Shown here: one piece after another, positions 33,062 through 44,051 of the stretch
Layout of the letters: each line of letters starts with the position of its first letter
Numbering within the stretch: the stretch's first letter is position 1
Source: Dipteronia dyeriana
Taxonomy: Eukaryota; Streptophyta; Magnoliopsida; Sapindales; Sapindaceae
DNA length: 64,000 bases
Reading direction: 5' to 3'
Assembly: GCA_032871835.1 (NCBI GenBank)
Contig: CM065299.1
Coordinates: 80,316,204-80,380,203, forward strand
Notes under the pieces: model-generated
What the model saw: only the letters and a program-made list of their open reading frames with translations
Database searches by the model: none
Told to the model about the DNA's origin: nothing
Translations under genes and position numbers: made by a program

Positions 33062-34125
33062 GCTGATTGGTGAGTAATGTGTGGAATCGGTGCTCCATCA
33101 TTGCATGCAATAGCAGTTCATATAGTGTCACAAACATCATCATCATCTGCATGTGAAAGAAATTGGTCTATATTTTCTTTAATCCACACAAAACAAATGA
33201 ACCGTCTTGCCTATTCTAAGCTTGAACAACTTGTTTATTGTTATTTTAATATGAAGTTGAAAATTAGGGATATAACAGCTGAAAAAGATAAAGTAAATGA
33301 AAATGATTTTATGTATCTACTTCAGGTAGCTGCTGAAGCAGGAGATGATAATGAGAATAGACTGGGTCATATCTACCTCCTTGGATGATGATGATGGAAG
33401 TTCTAATCAACATATTGCTTCCCATGCCCAAGACATGAGAATAAATGTTGAACAAGTGATTAAAGAAGAAGTTTGTGTAGATTGTGAAGTTATTGCTACT
33501 AACTCTTCCGATGACAAACATACCTATAATGTAAATAGTGGAGTAAAAGATGATGGAGATGATGGGGATGATGAGGATGGTGGGGATAAGGCAGGGGTGG
33601 CCATGGTTTGATTAAACCGGTGGTTAAAAACCGAAATCGAAATTCAAAAATCAGAACCGAAACCAAAATTGATGGTTTGAAAATGGGTTGGAAATCGGTT
33701 TGAGCTGGTTCGGTTTTGGTTTGACTCTCTCCAAAACCAGCAGTTAAAATCGACGGTTTAACCGCCAGTTTATATTAAAAAAAACTACCAAAATCGACCC
33801 AAACCGCTAGTTTAATTGAAACCGAAACTAAAACTGTCTAACCGGCGGTTTCAAAATCGGTCCAAACCGATTTGGACGATTTCAGTTTCAGTTTCTCCCC
33901 TTAACCAAACCGAAACCGTTTTCTAATCGAAACCGAACCGAACCGAACCGTGGTCACCCCTAGGATGAGGAAAGAGGTTGGGATTCTGGTGTAGGAGGTT
34001 GGAATGCTGGTGCAAAAAGATGGGATGTTTGTGCCAGAGGTTGGAATGCTAGTGCAGTAGGTTGGGATGCTTATGCTTGTAATTTTGATCAAAATCGTGG
34101 TAAACAACATGGATGAACAAGTCAA
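33062..34125 (+). pseudogene. hAT transposase remnant, C-terminal dimerisation domain
   Basis: Frame 33077-33388 contains LHAIAVHIVSQTSSSSACER, NWSIF, IHTKQMNRL and LVYCYFNMKL, the hallmark of the hAT C-terminal dimerisation domain of plant hAT transposases. It continues as an acidic tail (VKDDGDDGDDEDGGD, up to 33591), is interrupted by a MITE, and resumes at about 33963 with repeated GWDxGVGGWNAG-type Trp/Gly repeats until a stop near 34117. Frame changes and stops are present. The N-terminal zinc finger and catalytic DDE regions are missing. Confidence 0.8.
33592..33962. mobile_element. hAT MITE rich in AACCG motifs, 8-bp duplication
   Basis: Ends CAGGGGTGGCCATGG (left) and, on the other strand, TAGGGGTGACCACGG (right). 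Flanked by GGATAAGG (33584-33591) and GGATGAGG (33963-33970), 7/8 match. The body consists largely of CGGTTT/AACCGAAACC motifs on both strands. No coding capacity. Confidence 0.8.
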
Positions 34126-34969
34126 ATTAATGAAGATTCTTTGAATATGACTCTTTCCTCAATGATTATACACATAGAAATTAGTTTTTTAGGTGATTCG
34201 CAGACAAGGTCAGGTTCTCATGTACCATATTATATATGTTAGTTATGCTGGCTACAATATATTTGATTATCCTTCTCCACAAATGCCATATCCAATATCT
34301 ATACATGTAGATCAACAATATCTACCAAGTTGGGTAATTTCAAACAACCCAATTCATGGATCAGTTGAAAGAGATCAAGCAACATATATGTGACATATTA
34401 ATAACTACCTTAAAAACTATACAAGCACGTTTTCTTGGGAAAATTATTGTTCGAATCAAGATAGAAATGTATCTTATGTATTTGAACCATCAAGGAATTC
34501 ACTTTGGTTTTAAATTTCAGACATGCAATGTATTATTTTATATGAATTATGATTTATAATAGAGTCTTAGAAGTTTAAAACTATATATATTTTTTAATGA
34601 TAATTTTATTTTTTAAATATTTAATCTCTTTATATTGTATATAATATTGCAAAAGTGAAACAAAATATTATTTTATTATATACTCAATTTTAAAAATTAT
34701 ATACAGACTCTATCTATGTTATAATTTATAATAAACTCATAACTACATTAATTTATTATTGAGATATGATTCATTTGATGTATAATTACTTGTTTAAGCT
34801 TGTCCTAAAATTCCATAAAAAAATTCTAACTTTAAATGTAAATATCCATCATTTTTTTAAAATTTTGTTGATAGAATATCCACCGATATCGATAATATCC
34901 CCGATATATCCATGAATTTAGAACCTCGATATCATTACCGATACCGATATTTTATTCCTTGGTTACTGA

Positions 34970-36879
34970 ATGTGAATTCAAAATGTTTTTTGGAAAAGGA
35001 ATACGAAAATGGGATGTTTCCTTAATTGTAAGGTTACGTTGGATTTTTCGTTTGAAGACTGAATAATATTGAACTTTACTAAATATCAAATAATTACTAA
35101 AAACTGAAAACTGAAAAATATTTTTTTTCACTGAAAACTAAATACAAGTGGCAACTTGTTTGTTTTTTGAGAAATACTATTGACGATTCATTAACTAACT
35201 GTTTACACTTCATTTTAATTTTTTCTATTATTGACAATTTTAACCTGAATTAAAATTACTAAACAATATAAAAAAGTTCTAAAGACACTCCAAAACATTT
35301 TTTTAGAAAACAATTTTTTTTTTCCATCTTTAGTTTTTTTTTCCTGTTTTTCATCTTTATCACTGATTATATATATAGTAGTTTTTCTATCGTGGAAATG
35401 GTGAGAATTGTCACATTTTTTTCTTGTGTTGTGATGATATCACATGTTTAATAACTTATGTTTAAAAGACACCTATTATGGTGAACTTCTCAAAATGCCC
35501 TTAAAGTTGTCTTTGTACTTCAATCAGCTCTTACTTTGAAATTTTCGAAGATTTTATTCTTTCATCTTCTTCATAGATTTTATAAAAGCTCCGAGATTTT
35601 ATACAAAAGTTTAAAACTTTTGTATAAAAGCTCGATTTCACATTCCTCAACAATTTTCAACAAATACAAAACCTCGAATGCAAGTAAAAACTCGATTTCA
35701 CTTTTTGTCTCTTTATTTTTTCTTTCTTTCTTTCTTCACAACGACAGTGATGACATGTGTATTTTCATCTCTACACTTTAAATGGTGCATTTTAAGAATG
35801 ATTTATTAATATGATTATATTTTCACAAAATCCCCCTTAAAAGGTGCCATTAATTTTTTGAACCCTTTTCTATCGGTACGTACCGATATAACTTATATCA
35901 ATACGTTATATGTGGACCATTAATTATGGAAAAGTTTTGACAAGTGTATACAATTTGAGTCAAAACATGTAAATAATGGTCTACATACAACACACGGACG
36001 AATTTATATCAGTACGCAATAACTTGAAAATTTCTGTTTATATATAAAATTCATTTTTTTCCAGAAAAATATATTCAAAGTTATTTTGAAGTTTAAACAA
36101 AGAGAGAATATTAAATATGAGATAATTAATTTTTCATTTTGGCAAGGAATAAGTGTGATTGGTTACTGAGGTTAATACAAATAACAGCAATTTTGGGTTA
36201 CTATTATGGCTTCGATTCATCTCTCAATAGTTTTAGATCATCCCACAGTAAAATATGCAACGTGGCACAATCTCGACATGAGATGCTTGGTAAATTCTGA
36301 TTGTACTGTAGTATAAAATTATAAATATACGTAGTTCATCGTATAGTGTCGTATTTGACATAAAAAAAAAGAGCACGCTTAAGTGGTAGAGTTTAGAGTG
36401 GTCCCAATTCATCGAGTGTTGAGAATCTGACCTCACTATTCACTGATACCTTAAAGATGACTATGCAGTGGCACGTGATCAACTTTTTCATATAATTTAA
36501 ATTCAATTAGAATTTTAAATAACTTTTAAAGATTTTTTTTTATATAGGTGAATGCCTATTGACTTTATAAAAGTATGAAAAAGTTTTATAAACTATATTC
36601 ATTTTAAAGACTTTATTTTAAAGACTTTTAAAGACATCGATAGACTTTTAAAGACAATCGATAGACTTTCGTTAACTTTGATATCTAAAAATAATATTTT
36701 AGATTTGAAATAGAATAAAGCAAATTTCTTATACTTAAAGACCAAATTAAACAACATAACAGGTAGGTACGTCACAACATAATCTACTGCCAGTACTTTA
36801 ACTACTGTCACAGTCCCATGACAATTAAAACGGGGATCGATTTTAAACTTATAAGAAGTAAGGTAGACAAGATATATAT
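34970..36879. other. AT-rich non-coding DNA
   Basis: No gene recognised. A perfect 18-bp palindrome, TATCGGTACGTACCGATA, lies at 35871-35888. Phrases around 35580-35700 are loosely repeated (TTTTATACAAAAGTTT, AAAACTCGATTTCAC). TAAAGACTTTTAAAGACAT repeats occur at 36605-36670. The short frame 35536-35781 is Ser/Phe-rich low-complexity and not supported. Confidence 0.4.
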
Positions 36880-37029
36880 TGTCACAATCCCAAATCAAAC
36901 AAAAACATAATGGATTTTAAATTTATAAGTCGAAAGCAATGTTACTTTTAAATGTTGGTCAATTGAATTGGTTGTAAGCGTCGGACTATTGTTAAGGACT
37001 CAAATTGTATGAATCATTGGTATCAGAGC
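36880..37029 (+). mobile_element. Possible short LTR with initiator-Met primer-binding site
   Basis: TGGTATCAGAGC (37018-37029) is a perfect match to the copia-type primer-binding site complementary to initiator tRNA-Met. The 137 bp before it (36880-37016) begin TGTCACAATCCC and end GAATCA, i.e. TG...CA, so a TRIM-like short LTR is possible. A related TCACAGTCCCATGACA stretch precedes it at 36808. No second LTR or coding region was found downstream. Confidence 0.35.
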
Positions 37030-37399
37030 AAAAATGCTGATTGTAAATAAAATTTAAGTTATCGTGCAAATTTTGATTAATCAAATAGAATCATAATCAT
37101 CATCTTACTATTTCTATATAACTGATTGCGATTATATTAATACTCTGAATTGCCATCTTGAGAAGATGATGGTTGTATGGTGGACCAAATCATAATCATG
37201 TTATATTCCTAAATCGATAAAATCAATTAACAACTTAAAAACAGAAAGCGTAATAGTAAAAAATAATAATAATTGTTAATAACAATTCAAACGTTATCAC
37301 AATTCCAAAAGTTTAATCAAATGAAACATAGTTTCAAAAACCAAGTTGATCATTTCTAGAAGAATCACTCATGTTGTCAATTCATAAAATATCCAATCA

Positions 37400-38420
37400 G
37401 AATGCTCTTCAGATGTCATTTTTGAGAACTCAATCTTTTTTGCTCGAGTATTAAGCAACTTAAACGCCTTGAAGCAAGCACAATTATCCAAGTTTGGGAT
37501 CTCTCTGATAAGATCTTAGGAACTATGATCTCTTGTGGCAATTGAATCAATAGTATGATTGAGCGTGTCAATTGTATAAGTGAGCTTGTCTATAGCATCT
37601 GGTTCAGTATTATTGGTCTCAAATGAGCTCGATTTTCCTTCATACTCGGTTCTATGCTATGTTCTAGTTGCTGGAGGAACCTTCGAACTCATGGGCTGAG
37701 AGGGTAATGGTGAAATTAAGTTCCTGGGAGATAGAGACTGATATAAACGTTCTTTTTGATCAGTTATGAATGTCCCAATACCAAGATCACATATCAAGTC
37801 ATCTAAACCACCATCTCTATTTTCTTCTACCCCAAATGTTCTCGCATCAGTGTCATCCCCTAATCCAATCGAGTGTCTTCCAACGACAGTTACATTTCCA
37901 ATTGCAATTCTCATATCTTCATAATCCGCAAGTGTCTGTGCGGTAATTTTTATGGGTAGGATGTGACTGGTAAAAAATTAAATATAAGTGTTAACACATG
38001 AAACATACACATCAATAATTTGTATTGTTATTGTTTTAAATTAAAAAAAAAAGGTTACCTTTAAGTAATCCTCCCATACTTCATAACTTGCAGTGAATTT
38101 CTTTATGACAGGGTCCCATCCAAACCCAGAGCTGACACATAAGCTGAAAAAAGTTATTGTGTCGTTGTTTAAACCATTTCAAACGGCTTAGATATTAGGG
38201 ATAAGACCTTTGGCATCCGAGTTTTTCATTAAGAGATGGGTGCATCTTTCTTTCTACGGTTATCTTGCTCAACAAACAACTATTATCACGCTATCCATGA
38301 GTGGAAGCATCAACCATGAGTTCTAGCAACTCATTACTATCTTCCAACGCCCATACTTTGTATTTTTCTAAAAAAAATCCCTTTCTTTTGTCATTTTCTT
38401 GATGTGAATCTCCGAGTTAC
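37400..38420 (-). pseudogene. Myb/SANT-like DNA-binding protein pseudogene
   Basis: Reading leftwards from about 38390, frames with stops give LLELMVDASTHG, KMHPSLNEKLGCQ and then SGFGWDP...FTASYEVWEDYLK (38150-38060), typical of the plant Myb/SANT-like domain found in PIF/Harbinger ORF1 proteins and related host genes. A probable intron follows (to about 37980). The open frame 37914-37657 (RIAIGNVTVVGRHSIGLGDD) and a Thr/Asp-rich tail ending ...SDWIFYEL (to about 37400) come next. Several frameshifts and stops are present. Whether it derives from a transposon or a host gene cannot be told; no Harbinger TIRs were found around it. Confidence 0.65.
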
Positions 38421-39154
38421 AATATGCCTAGATTGTAAATACAATGTGATAAAACGATTTAAAAAATAATCAGAACTAATTAAAAACTTTTAAATGAAAA
38501 AAATACTTTAACTAATTAAAATCAGACAATCATCTCAGCAAACTCTAATTACTGCTCTTTTGGCTAAACCAATGTAAGAATCTCAATTTTCTTGGGAGAA
38601 AAAAGAGAAGGCAATTCAATTTAATTGATTTTCAAATAGTTTTCTAGGCAACCAAATAGAGAGGTCAATGAGTATAACTAGAATCACAACAACAGACAAT
38701 CAATCAGGTACATCAACTATCAATACAATGAATCAAGATAACCAAAGAAAGAACCAAATGTGTCTAAAATCTAAGATTGGTAGAGTAAAGTAAAACAATC
38801 CCAAAATGGAATACACGACTCTACCAAAATTAGGTTTATCATATTATAGTTATCCAAATCAAACATATCTGTAAACACTTCATATACAAAAAAAAATAAA
38901 AAAAATCTAAACTTGAAATATGTGACTTGTTTATTCTAACCAAACCTCAAAACCCATAACCAAAACTAAATTTTCCCTTTAAATACCAAACTAGATAAAC
39001 ATTTTTTCCCATTTTTCATATATAATCATCTACACATCAATTTAACGACACATTTAAACGAAAATAAAAATTCAAGCTTTTCCATTTTTTTTCTTCATTG
39101 CCAAAAAAAAAATGCTCTTTCAAACCCAATAACGATCTTTGAAAAAGTAAAAAA
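38421..39154. other. AT-rich non-coding spacer
   Basis: No gene or repeat recognised. Confidence 0.4.
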
Positions 39155-39381
39155 TGTTGAAAATCTTTGGAATTCATCATCAATCTTGGGATTTTATTTA
39201 GGCCAACAATCTTAAGATTTTATTTAGACAATCAAAAGCATGATATTTAATTTCCTTACTTGGAAACTTACCTGTACAAAGCTTTCTTTTAGTTATTTAT
39301 ATGTGTAATTATGTAATGAAAAGAACCAAGAAAATATACATAAACTTTCTTTACAAATCCTTATTTTTTTTTTGTTTTACA
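39155..39381 (+). repeat. Probable 5' LTR of a copia element
   Basis: TGTTGAAAATCTTTGG to TTTTACA, 227 bp, directly followed by a decayed primer-binding site and, 50 bp later, by a copia gag. Short LTRs of this kind are common in several plant copia lineages. No 3' LTR is in the window to compare. Confidence 0.5.
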
Positions 39382-39393
39382 TGATATCAGAGC
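39382..39393 (+). promoter_or_regulatory. Copia primer-binding site (one mismatch)
   Basis: TGATATCAGAGC, one base away from the canonical TGGTATCAGAGC (G to A). Confidence 0.65.
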
Positions 39394-39430
39394 TGTTTTC
39401 TTGGGCATCTATTCCTTTCGTTAAATCAAG

Positions 39431-40264
39431 ATGACGAATGATTCATCTGTGCAAGGAGCCAAAATATTCAAGCCTTCAGATCCTTATTTTCTACATTCCT
39501 CATATCATTTGGGGATTGTTTTGGTCATATAGTTGTTGAATGGAGATAATTACAGCACTTGGAGTCGTTCCATAGGAATAGCTCTTAGTGCAAAGAACAA
39601 ATCAAGATTTGTCGACGGTTTTATTAAAAAGCCAGCAAACACTGATGACAAATTTTCAATTTGGAAAAGGTGCAATGATATGGCGCTGTCATGGATTCTT
39701 AATTCTGTCGAACCAGATATTGTAAATAGTGTTATATATGCTGACATTGCTTCCGAAGTTTGGTGTGATCTTAAGGAGCAATTTTCTCAGAACAATGCAC
39801 TAAGAATATTCCAAATACAAAGGGATATTACATCACTTCAACAAGACATAATGTCGGTTGCTGCATATTTCACCAAATTGAAGCCTCTTTGGAATGAGCT
39901 AGCATATTTTAATGATTTGCCTACTTGCTCATGTGGTGCCATGAAGAAACTTGGTGAACTTGAGCAAAGAGAAAATGTAATGCAACTTCTTATGGGGTTG
40001 ATTGATACGTATTCTGCTATTCGTTGTCAAATCCTATTGATGCAGCCACTTCCTACGATTGGTAAAGCATATTCACTTATCCTTCAAGAAGAAAAACAAA
40101 AGGAATTGGTTGTTTCAAAGGAAGTTATATCGGCTACAAATAACAAGCATCGTCTTAGCGGATCTTTTTCGGCTGGCAATAGTTCATCATACAAGCAGAA
40201 GGGAAAATTTCATTGCAATGGACATAATCATACAGTTGACAGGTGCTATCATTTATATGGTTAG
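39431..40264 (+). pseudogene. Copia gag pseudogene
   Basis: The ATG at 39431 starts MTNDSSVQGAKIF...; an in-frame TAG near 39527 interrupts it, and the frame stays open from 39533 to 40264. Landmarks: LNGDNYSTWSRSIGIALSAK (N-terminal copia gag), IWKRCNDMALSWILNSV, VWCDLKEQFSQNNALRIFQI, VAAYFTKLKPLWNEL, and a zinc-knuckle remnant at the end (HNHTVDRCYHLYG) whose first Cys pair is partly lost. Capsid protein of a Ty1-copia element. Confidence 0.85.
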
Positions 40265-40471
40265 TAACAAATTCCATAAGAAAAATGAGAAGCCAAACGA
40301 CAAGAAACAATCTTTCATTGACAATACCCATGTTGAGGCTCCAAGTTTCACTTCTGAGCAATATCAGAAAATTTAGCTCTCTTACATGATGGTAATTCTC
40401 AGCCACAAGCAAATGTTGCAGGTCTATCCACACCCACTTGCTATTCCTCATACATTTTCCAAAATAAATCA

Positions 40472-41371
40472 ATGGAATGGATTATCGATAGTGGTGCCAC
40501 TGATCATATTACTTCTTCTCCAAATATGTTACAAAAAATTTCATCTCATTCTTTTTTTATAGTAAAACTAGAAAATGGTGAAAAATCAACCATAAGTTTC
40601 ATTGGATCAACAAAAATTGATTCCAATTTATTTCTTGATAACGTCTTTGTGTTTCATCATTCCATGTTAACTTACTGTCGGTTAGTAAAATCATTCAATC
40701 ATTGAATTGTTTAGTCACATTTTTCTCTGATTTTTGAACTTTTCTGGATTTGGTAACGAAGAAGACGACTGAACTGGGGAGACAACATAATGGTTTGTAT
40801 CATTTATAGTCAAACACTGCATTTCGATCTAATCTCGTCACTCATAATCTCACTTTACAACCTGATCTTTGGCACCAACTCCTTGGTCATCCGTCAATAG
40901 CACCAACGGTTGGCCGATTCTAATTCTGAAATTTCTTTTTGTCATAATAAACATTGTGATGTTTGACATTTGGTCAAGCAAACTAGACTCCATTTTGGTT
41001 TAAACTCTATTTCTTCCGTTGAATATTTTCAGTTAGTTCATTGTGACATTTGGGGACCAGATAAAATTGCTTCATATTCTATCGCACATTACTTTTTAAC
41101 TATTGTGGATGATTTCACACAAAGCACTTGGGTTTATTTGATGTGTTTTAAATCAGAATCTCAAAATTTGTTGAAATCTTTTATTGCCCTTACTGAAACT
41201 CAATTTAACAAAAAGGTTAAATAAATTCATGTGGACAATGGCAGTGAATTTTATTCGATGCATGAATTTTTTTAAGGCATATGGCATCATTTATCAACAC
41301 TCTTGTGTCTCCACACCACAACAAAATGGGGTGGCTGAAAGCAAGCATATACATATCTTGAATGTAGCATA
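40472..41371 (+). pseudogene. Copia protease and integrase fragment, cut by a second copia element
   Basis: Protease WIIDSGATDHITSS (40478-40515) is followed, after frame changes, by the pre-integrase motif LWHQLLGHPS (about 40868) and integrase core pieces FQLVHCDIWGP (first Asp), IVDDFTQSTWVYL, HVDNGSEF (second Asp) and TPQQNGVAESK (Glu position). The coding trace stops at 41371, where TGTTAGGTTTTAG of the next LTR begins. RT and RNase H of this element are not in the window. Confidence 0.85.
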
Positions 41372-43967
41372 TGTTAGGTTTTAGTTTGTGTTGACATTAA
41401 TTCCATATCAAAATGATGTTTACTTGTAATGATTTAGTTGTTTAGATTCATGATGATTCAAGCTTCAAGGAAGAAGAAACAACAAGTCAAAGTAAGTTCT
41501 AAGTCTTCAAGAGAAAGGATGCAATATAGTTCTACAAAGGTATACTAAGACCTTATCTTTCTCTTACAAGGCTTAGGCACACACATACATATCATACATT
41601 TGTGTCCCTGTATCGTTATGCACTATTATAGGTACACACATACAATTCATTCATATGTGTCTCTGCATCATTGTGCACCATGTATAACACATTCACACAC
41701 TTGAAGATGAATGCTCATGCATTGGTTTGGAAATAACATGTTTTGGAATATGCATGATTGGAAACTATCTCTATGTAGTTTGCATTCTAGTGTGAATTGT
41801 GTTTGTGTGTGTATATGTTTGTATAACATAGATATTGAACTTGAATTTAGTCTTAAATGATTCTTGATTGAGTTACGGTCATTTCGGTTACTTATACTAT
41901 TGATTTCAAGTTCTAAGTCAAAAGATACTACACTTTCAACTCATTCATACATTGTCTTCGTATTCGTATATCGAGTCGAATTATTATTTCTGGGTTGAGT
42001 ATATTATATTTCCATGTCCGTGTGAGAGTTACGGTTGGTAATCCGTAAACGGATTTGAATTCCCAGTTTGGAGGTGGGAGAACGGTTGAAGAACGTGAAG
42101 GGAGCTCGAGAGGAAAAGAAGTGCATCCAAGCACTCTTTCCCGAGATGGCGTGTGGCCATCTCGGGACAGAATGCTTGCTGCCTCGAGATACCCTCGTTC
42201 CATCTTGGATAGCAAGCATGCTTGGTTACTTAAGGGTAGTTTGGTCATTTCATACCTCATTCTTATCCCTCTCATTTATAATCTCTTTCCCTCTCACATT
42301 TCATTCTAAGAAGAAATTTAAAACAAGTGTGCAGAAATTTTCTCTCTAAATTTTCTCACATTTCAAATATCATAACTTCTTCATTTGAACTTCGATTTGA
42401 GTGATTCAAAGTTTAGAGTGTTCATCTATTCATCCTCCATCTTTTCTCTGAAGGTTTGAGTAATTTTTTCTGCTTTTTTTGGTGTCTAATCATGCAAAAA
42501 CGGGACTGCACCTAAATCAACTAAGGTATTGATTTTCTCTCAAAGTTTTCTTTTAAAACTTGGTCAATTGCCTTGGTTTTTCTTCTTCTACATATATTTG
42601 TATATTATGAGTGTTTTGAATTGTGTTTTTAACACTTTCAAAGCTAGATTGAATTTAAATTAAAATCATACATGTTGAGTTAGGTTTTGATTTTTGCCTA
42701 TGTTTCACATGTTTGAGATTGTATTGTGCTAGCTTTGATTTTAGGACTATTTGTTGATCTTTGATTGATTGATTTTGAGAAAAATAGTTCCTCACATGTA
42801 TTTGGCTCTCTTGGCTGAAATTCTCACATAATACATGTGCTTATGTTCTTTTGAGCTATTCATATGATTTGTTGAATATATGATTAGGAATATGCTCTAG
42901 AACTTTAGCTTAAATCTAATTGACTTTGTCATATGATTTTAGCATGTTTTAGGTTTGTGTGATTTAAACTTGATCTTGTGATTTATTGATCATATCTTGT
43001 GATTCAAGTTTAGATATATGCATGCATCTAGGTTGTGATTAATGTTGAACATATCTTATATGATCTAGATTGATAATACAGGCATGTTTGACTAGACAAC
43101 ATTTTGTTTTGTGCATTCATGCTCATGTCTAGTATTTTCCATAAGATGTGTTGATCATAAAATTCTATGCTGCGTGCTTGTTTGCGTTTTGTATTCATGA
43201 TCACCTAGATGCCTTGTGAGAAGGAAATCTTGACAATAGGTATGAGACCTACGATGTTGAGCAATAAGTCTTGGCAAGAGGCGTAAGGCATTGGATTGTC
43301 GAGTAAGGAAGTCTTGGCTAGGATCCTGAGGATCCGGATAGTCTAGCAAGAAGTCTTGCCTAGAGTTGGGAGAACTCGGATAGGTGAGCGAGGGAGTCTT
43401 GACTAATGTCGTGAGAATTAGTTGAACAAGAAGTCTTACCTTGGGTCGTGAGGATCCGGATAAGTTAAGCGAGAAAGTCTTGACAGGAGGTGTGAGGCCT
43501 CGGATTGTTGAGCATAGGGCGACAACTTTTAGAGTAGGATATGAGGGTAGTTTCTAGGTGAAGAGGTCACTTGAGAGATTGTACTTGTCTTATCTACTAG
43601 TGGATTTTATTTACCGGTGGCTGCTAGCCCGTAGATGTTTCCTCTTCGGAGGTTTACCACGTTATATCTTGTGTCAACTTTTCTCTATCCCTATCCCTCT
43701 AATATTTGTATTGTGGATAGAACTCTTTATGTATGTCGACTTCCTTTCTATAATAGAGATTGTGTATGTTTTACAATTACTTGTTTATATCATACTTTGC
43801 TTGTGTTTATATATTGATCAATTGTCTTTAATTAATATATATATTGTGATACAAGCAATCTAGAGGGACAAACTTTTGTTTGTTTCTAAGGGAGTCGAAA
43901 AAGGTGTCTAACCTATTCACCCCTCCTCTAGGTTAGCCTTGAGCATTTAACCGTGTTTGTATTTTCA
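41372..43967 (+). repeat. 5' LTR of SIRE-like element
   Basis: TGTTAGGTTTTAGTTTGTG to GTATTTTCA, 2596 bp, near-identical over its first 2.2 kb to 49325-51569. It includes an inverted-repeat region around 42140-42225 (CCGAGATGGC / GCCATCTCGG), a TATA-like CTTTATAA-type stretch near 42275, and a minisatellite near 43220-43510. Confidence 0.85.
43220..43510 (+). repeat. LTR minisatellite, about seven units of 41-47 bp
   Basis: Units with the core AAGTCTTG(G/A/C)C followed by (G/T)CGTGAGGATCCGGATAG(T)(T)GAGC recur near 43226, 43267, 43310, 43352, 43397, 43432 and 43478. The same array is present in the 3' LTR at about 51150-51450. Confidence 0.75.
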
Positions 43968-43968
43968 A

Positions 43969-43981
43969 TTAGTATCAAAGC
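43969..43981 (+). promoter_or_regulatory. Decayed primer-binding site of SIRE-like element
   Basis: TTAGTATCAAAGC, two differences from TTGGTATCAGAGC (both G to A), just after the LTR end. G to A changes are expected from methyl-cytosine deamination on the other strand. Confidence 0.65.
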
Positions 43982-44051
43982 AGGACACTAGATTGCACTT
44001 AATGTGAGTCTGGGATGATACATTCACGGTTTTTGCAAGGTGTTTGAAGTC

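Larger units (their letters stand above)
31720..34961 (+). mobile_element. Degenerate hAT element containing two nested insertions
   Basis: The left end TAAGGAACTGAATATC and the right end (other strand) CAAGGAATAAAATATC are similar inverted termini. They are flanked by GTTACCGA (31712-31719) and GTTACTGA (34962-34969), an 8-bp duplication with one mismatch. Both subterminal regions are full of CCGATA(T/C)CGATA motifs, as is common for hAT subterminal repeats. Inside are the C-terminal part of a hAT transposase, a MULE-like MITE (32208-33012) and a hAT MITE (33592-33962). Without these insertions the element is about 2 kb. Confidence 0.7.

Noticed and set aside
33880..33955. AACCG runs as interstitial telomere repeats
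   Set aside because: The unit is AACCG(A), not the plant telomere unit TTTAGGG, and it is confined within MITE borders.
33901..34125. Minus frame with repeated TSIPTxCTSIPT
   Set aside because: Antisense reading of the Trp/Gly repeats of the hAT transposase remnant and the MITE end.
42055..42349. Open frames in the SIRE-like LTR (also at 49920-50287)
   Set aside because: They occur in both LTRs on both strands, are not conserved in length between the copies, and lie in regulatory repeat DNA.
43220..43510. Regular repeats that could suggest a CRISPR array
   Set aside because: No conserved repeat separated by unique spacers; the units are degenerate tandem copies in a plant LTR, duplicated in the other LTR.
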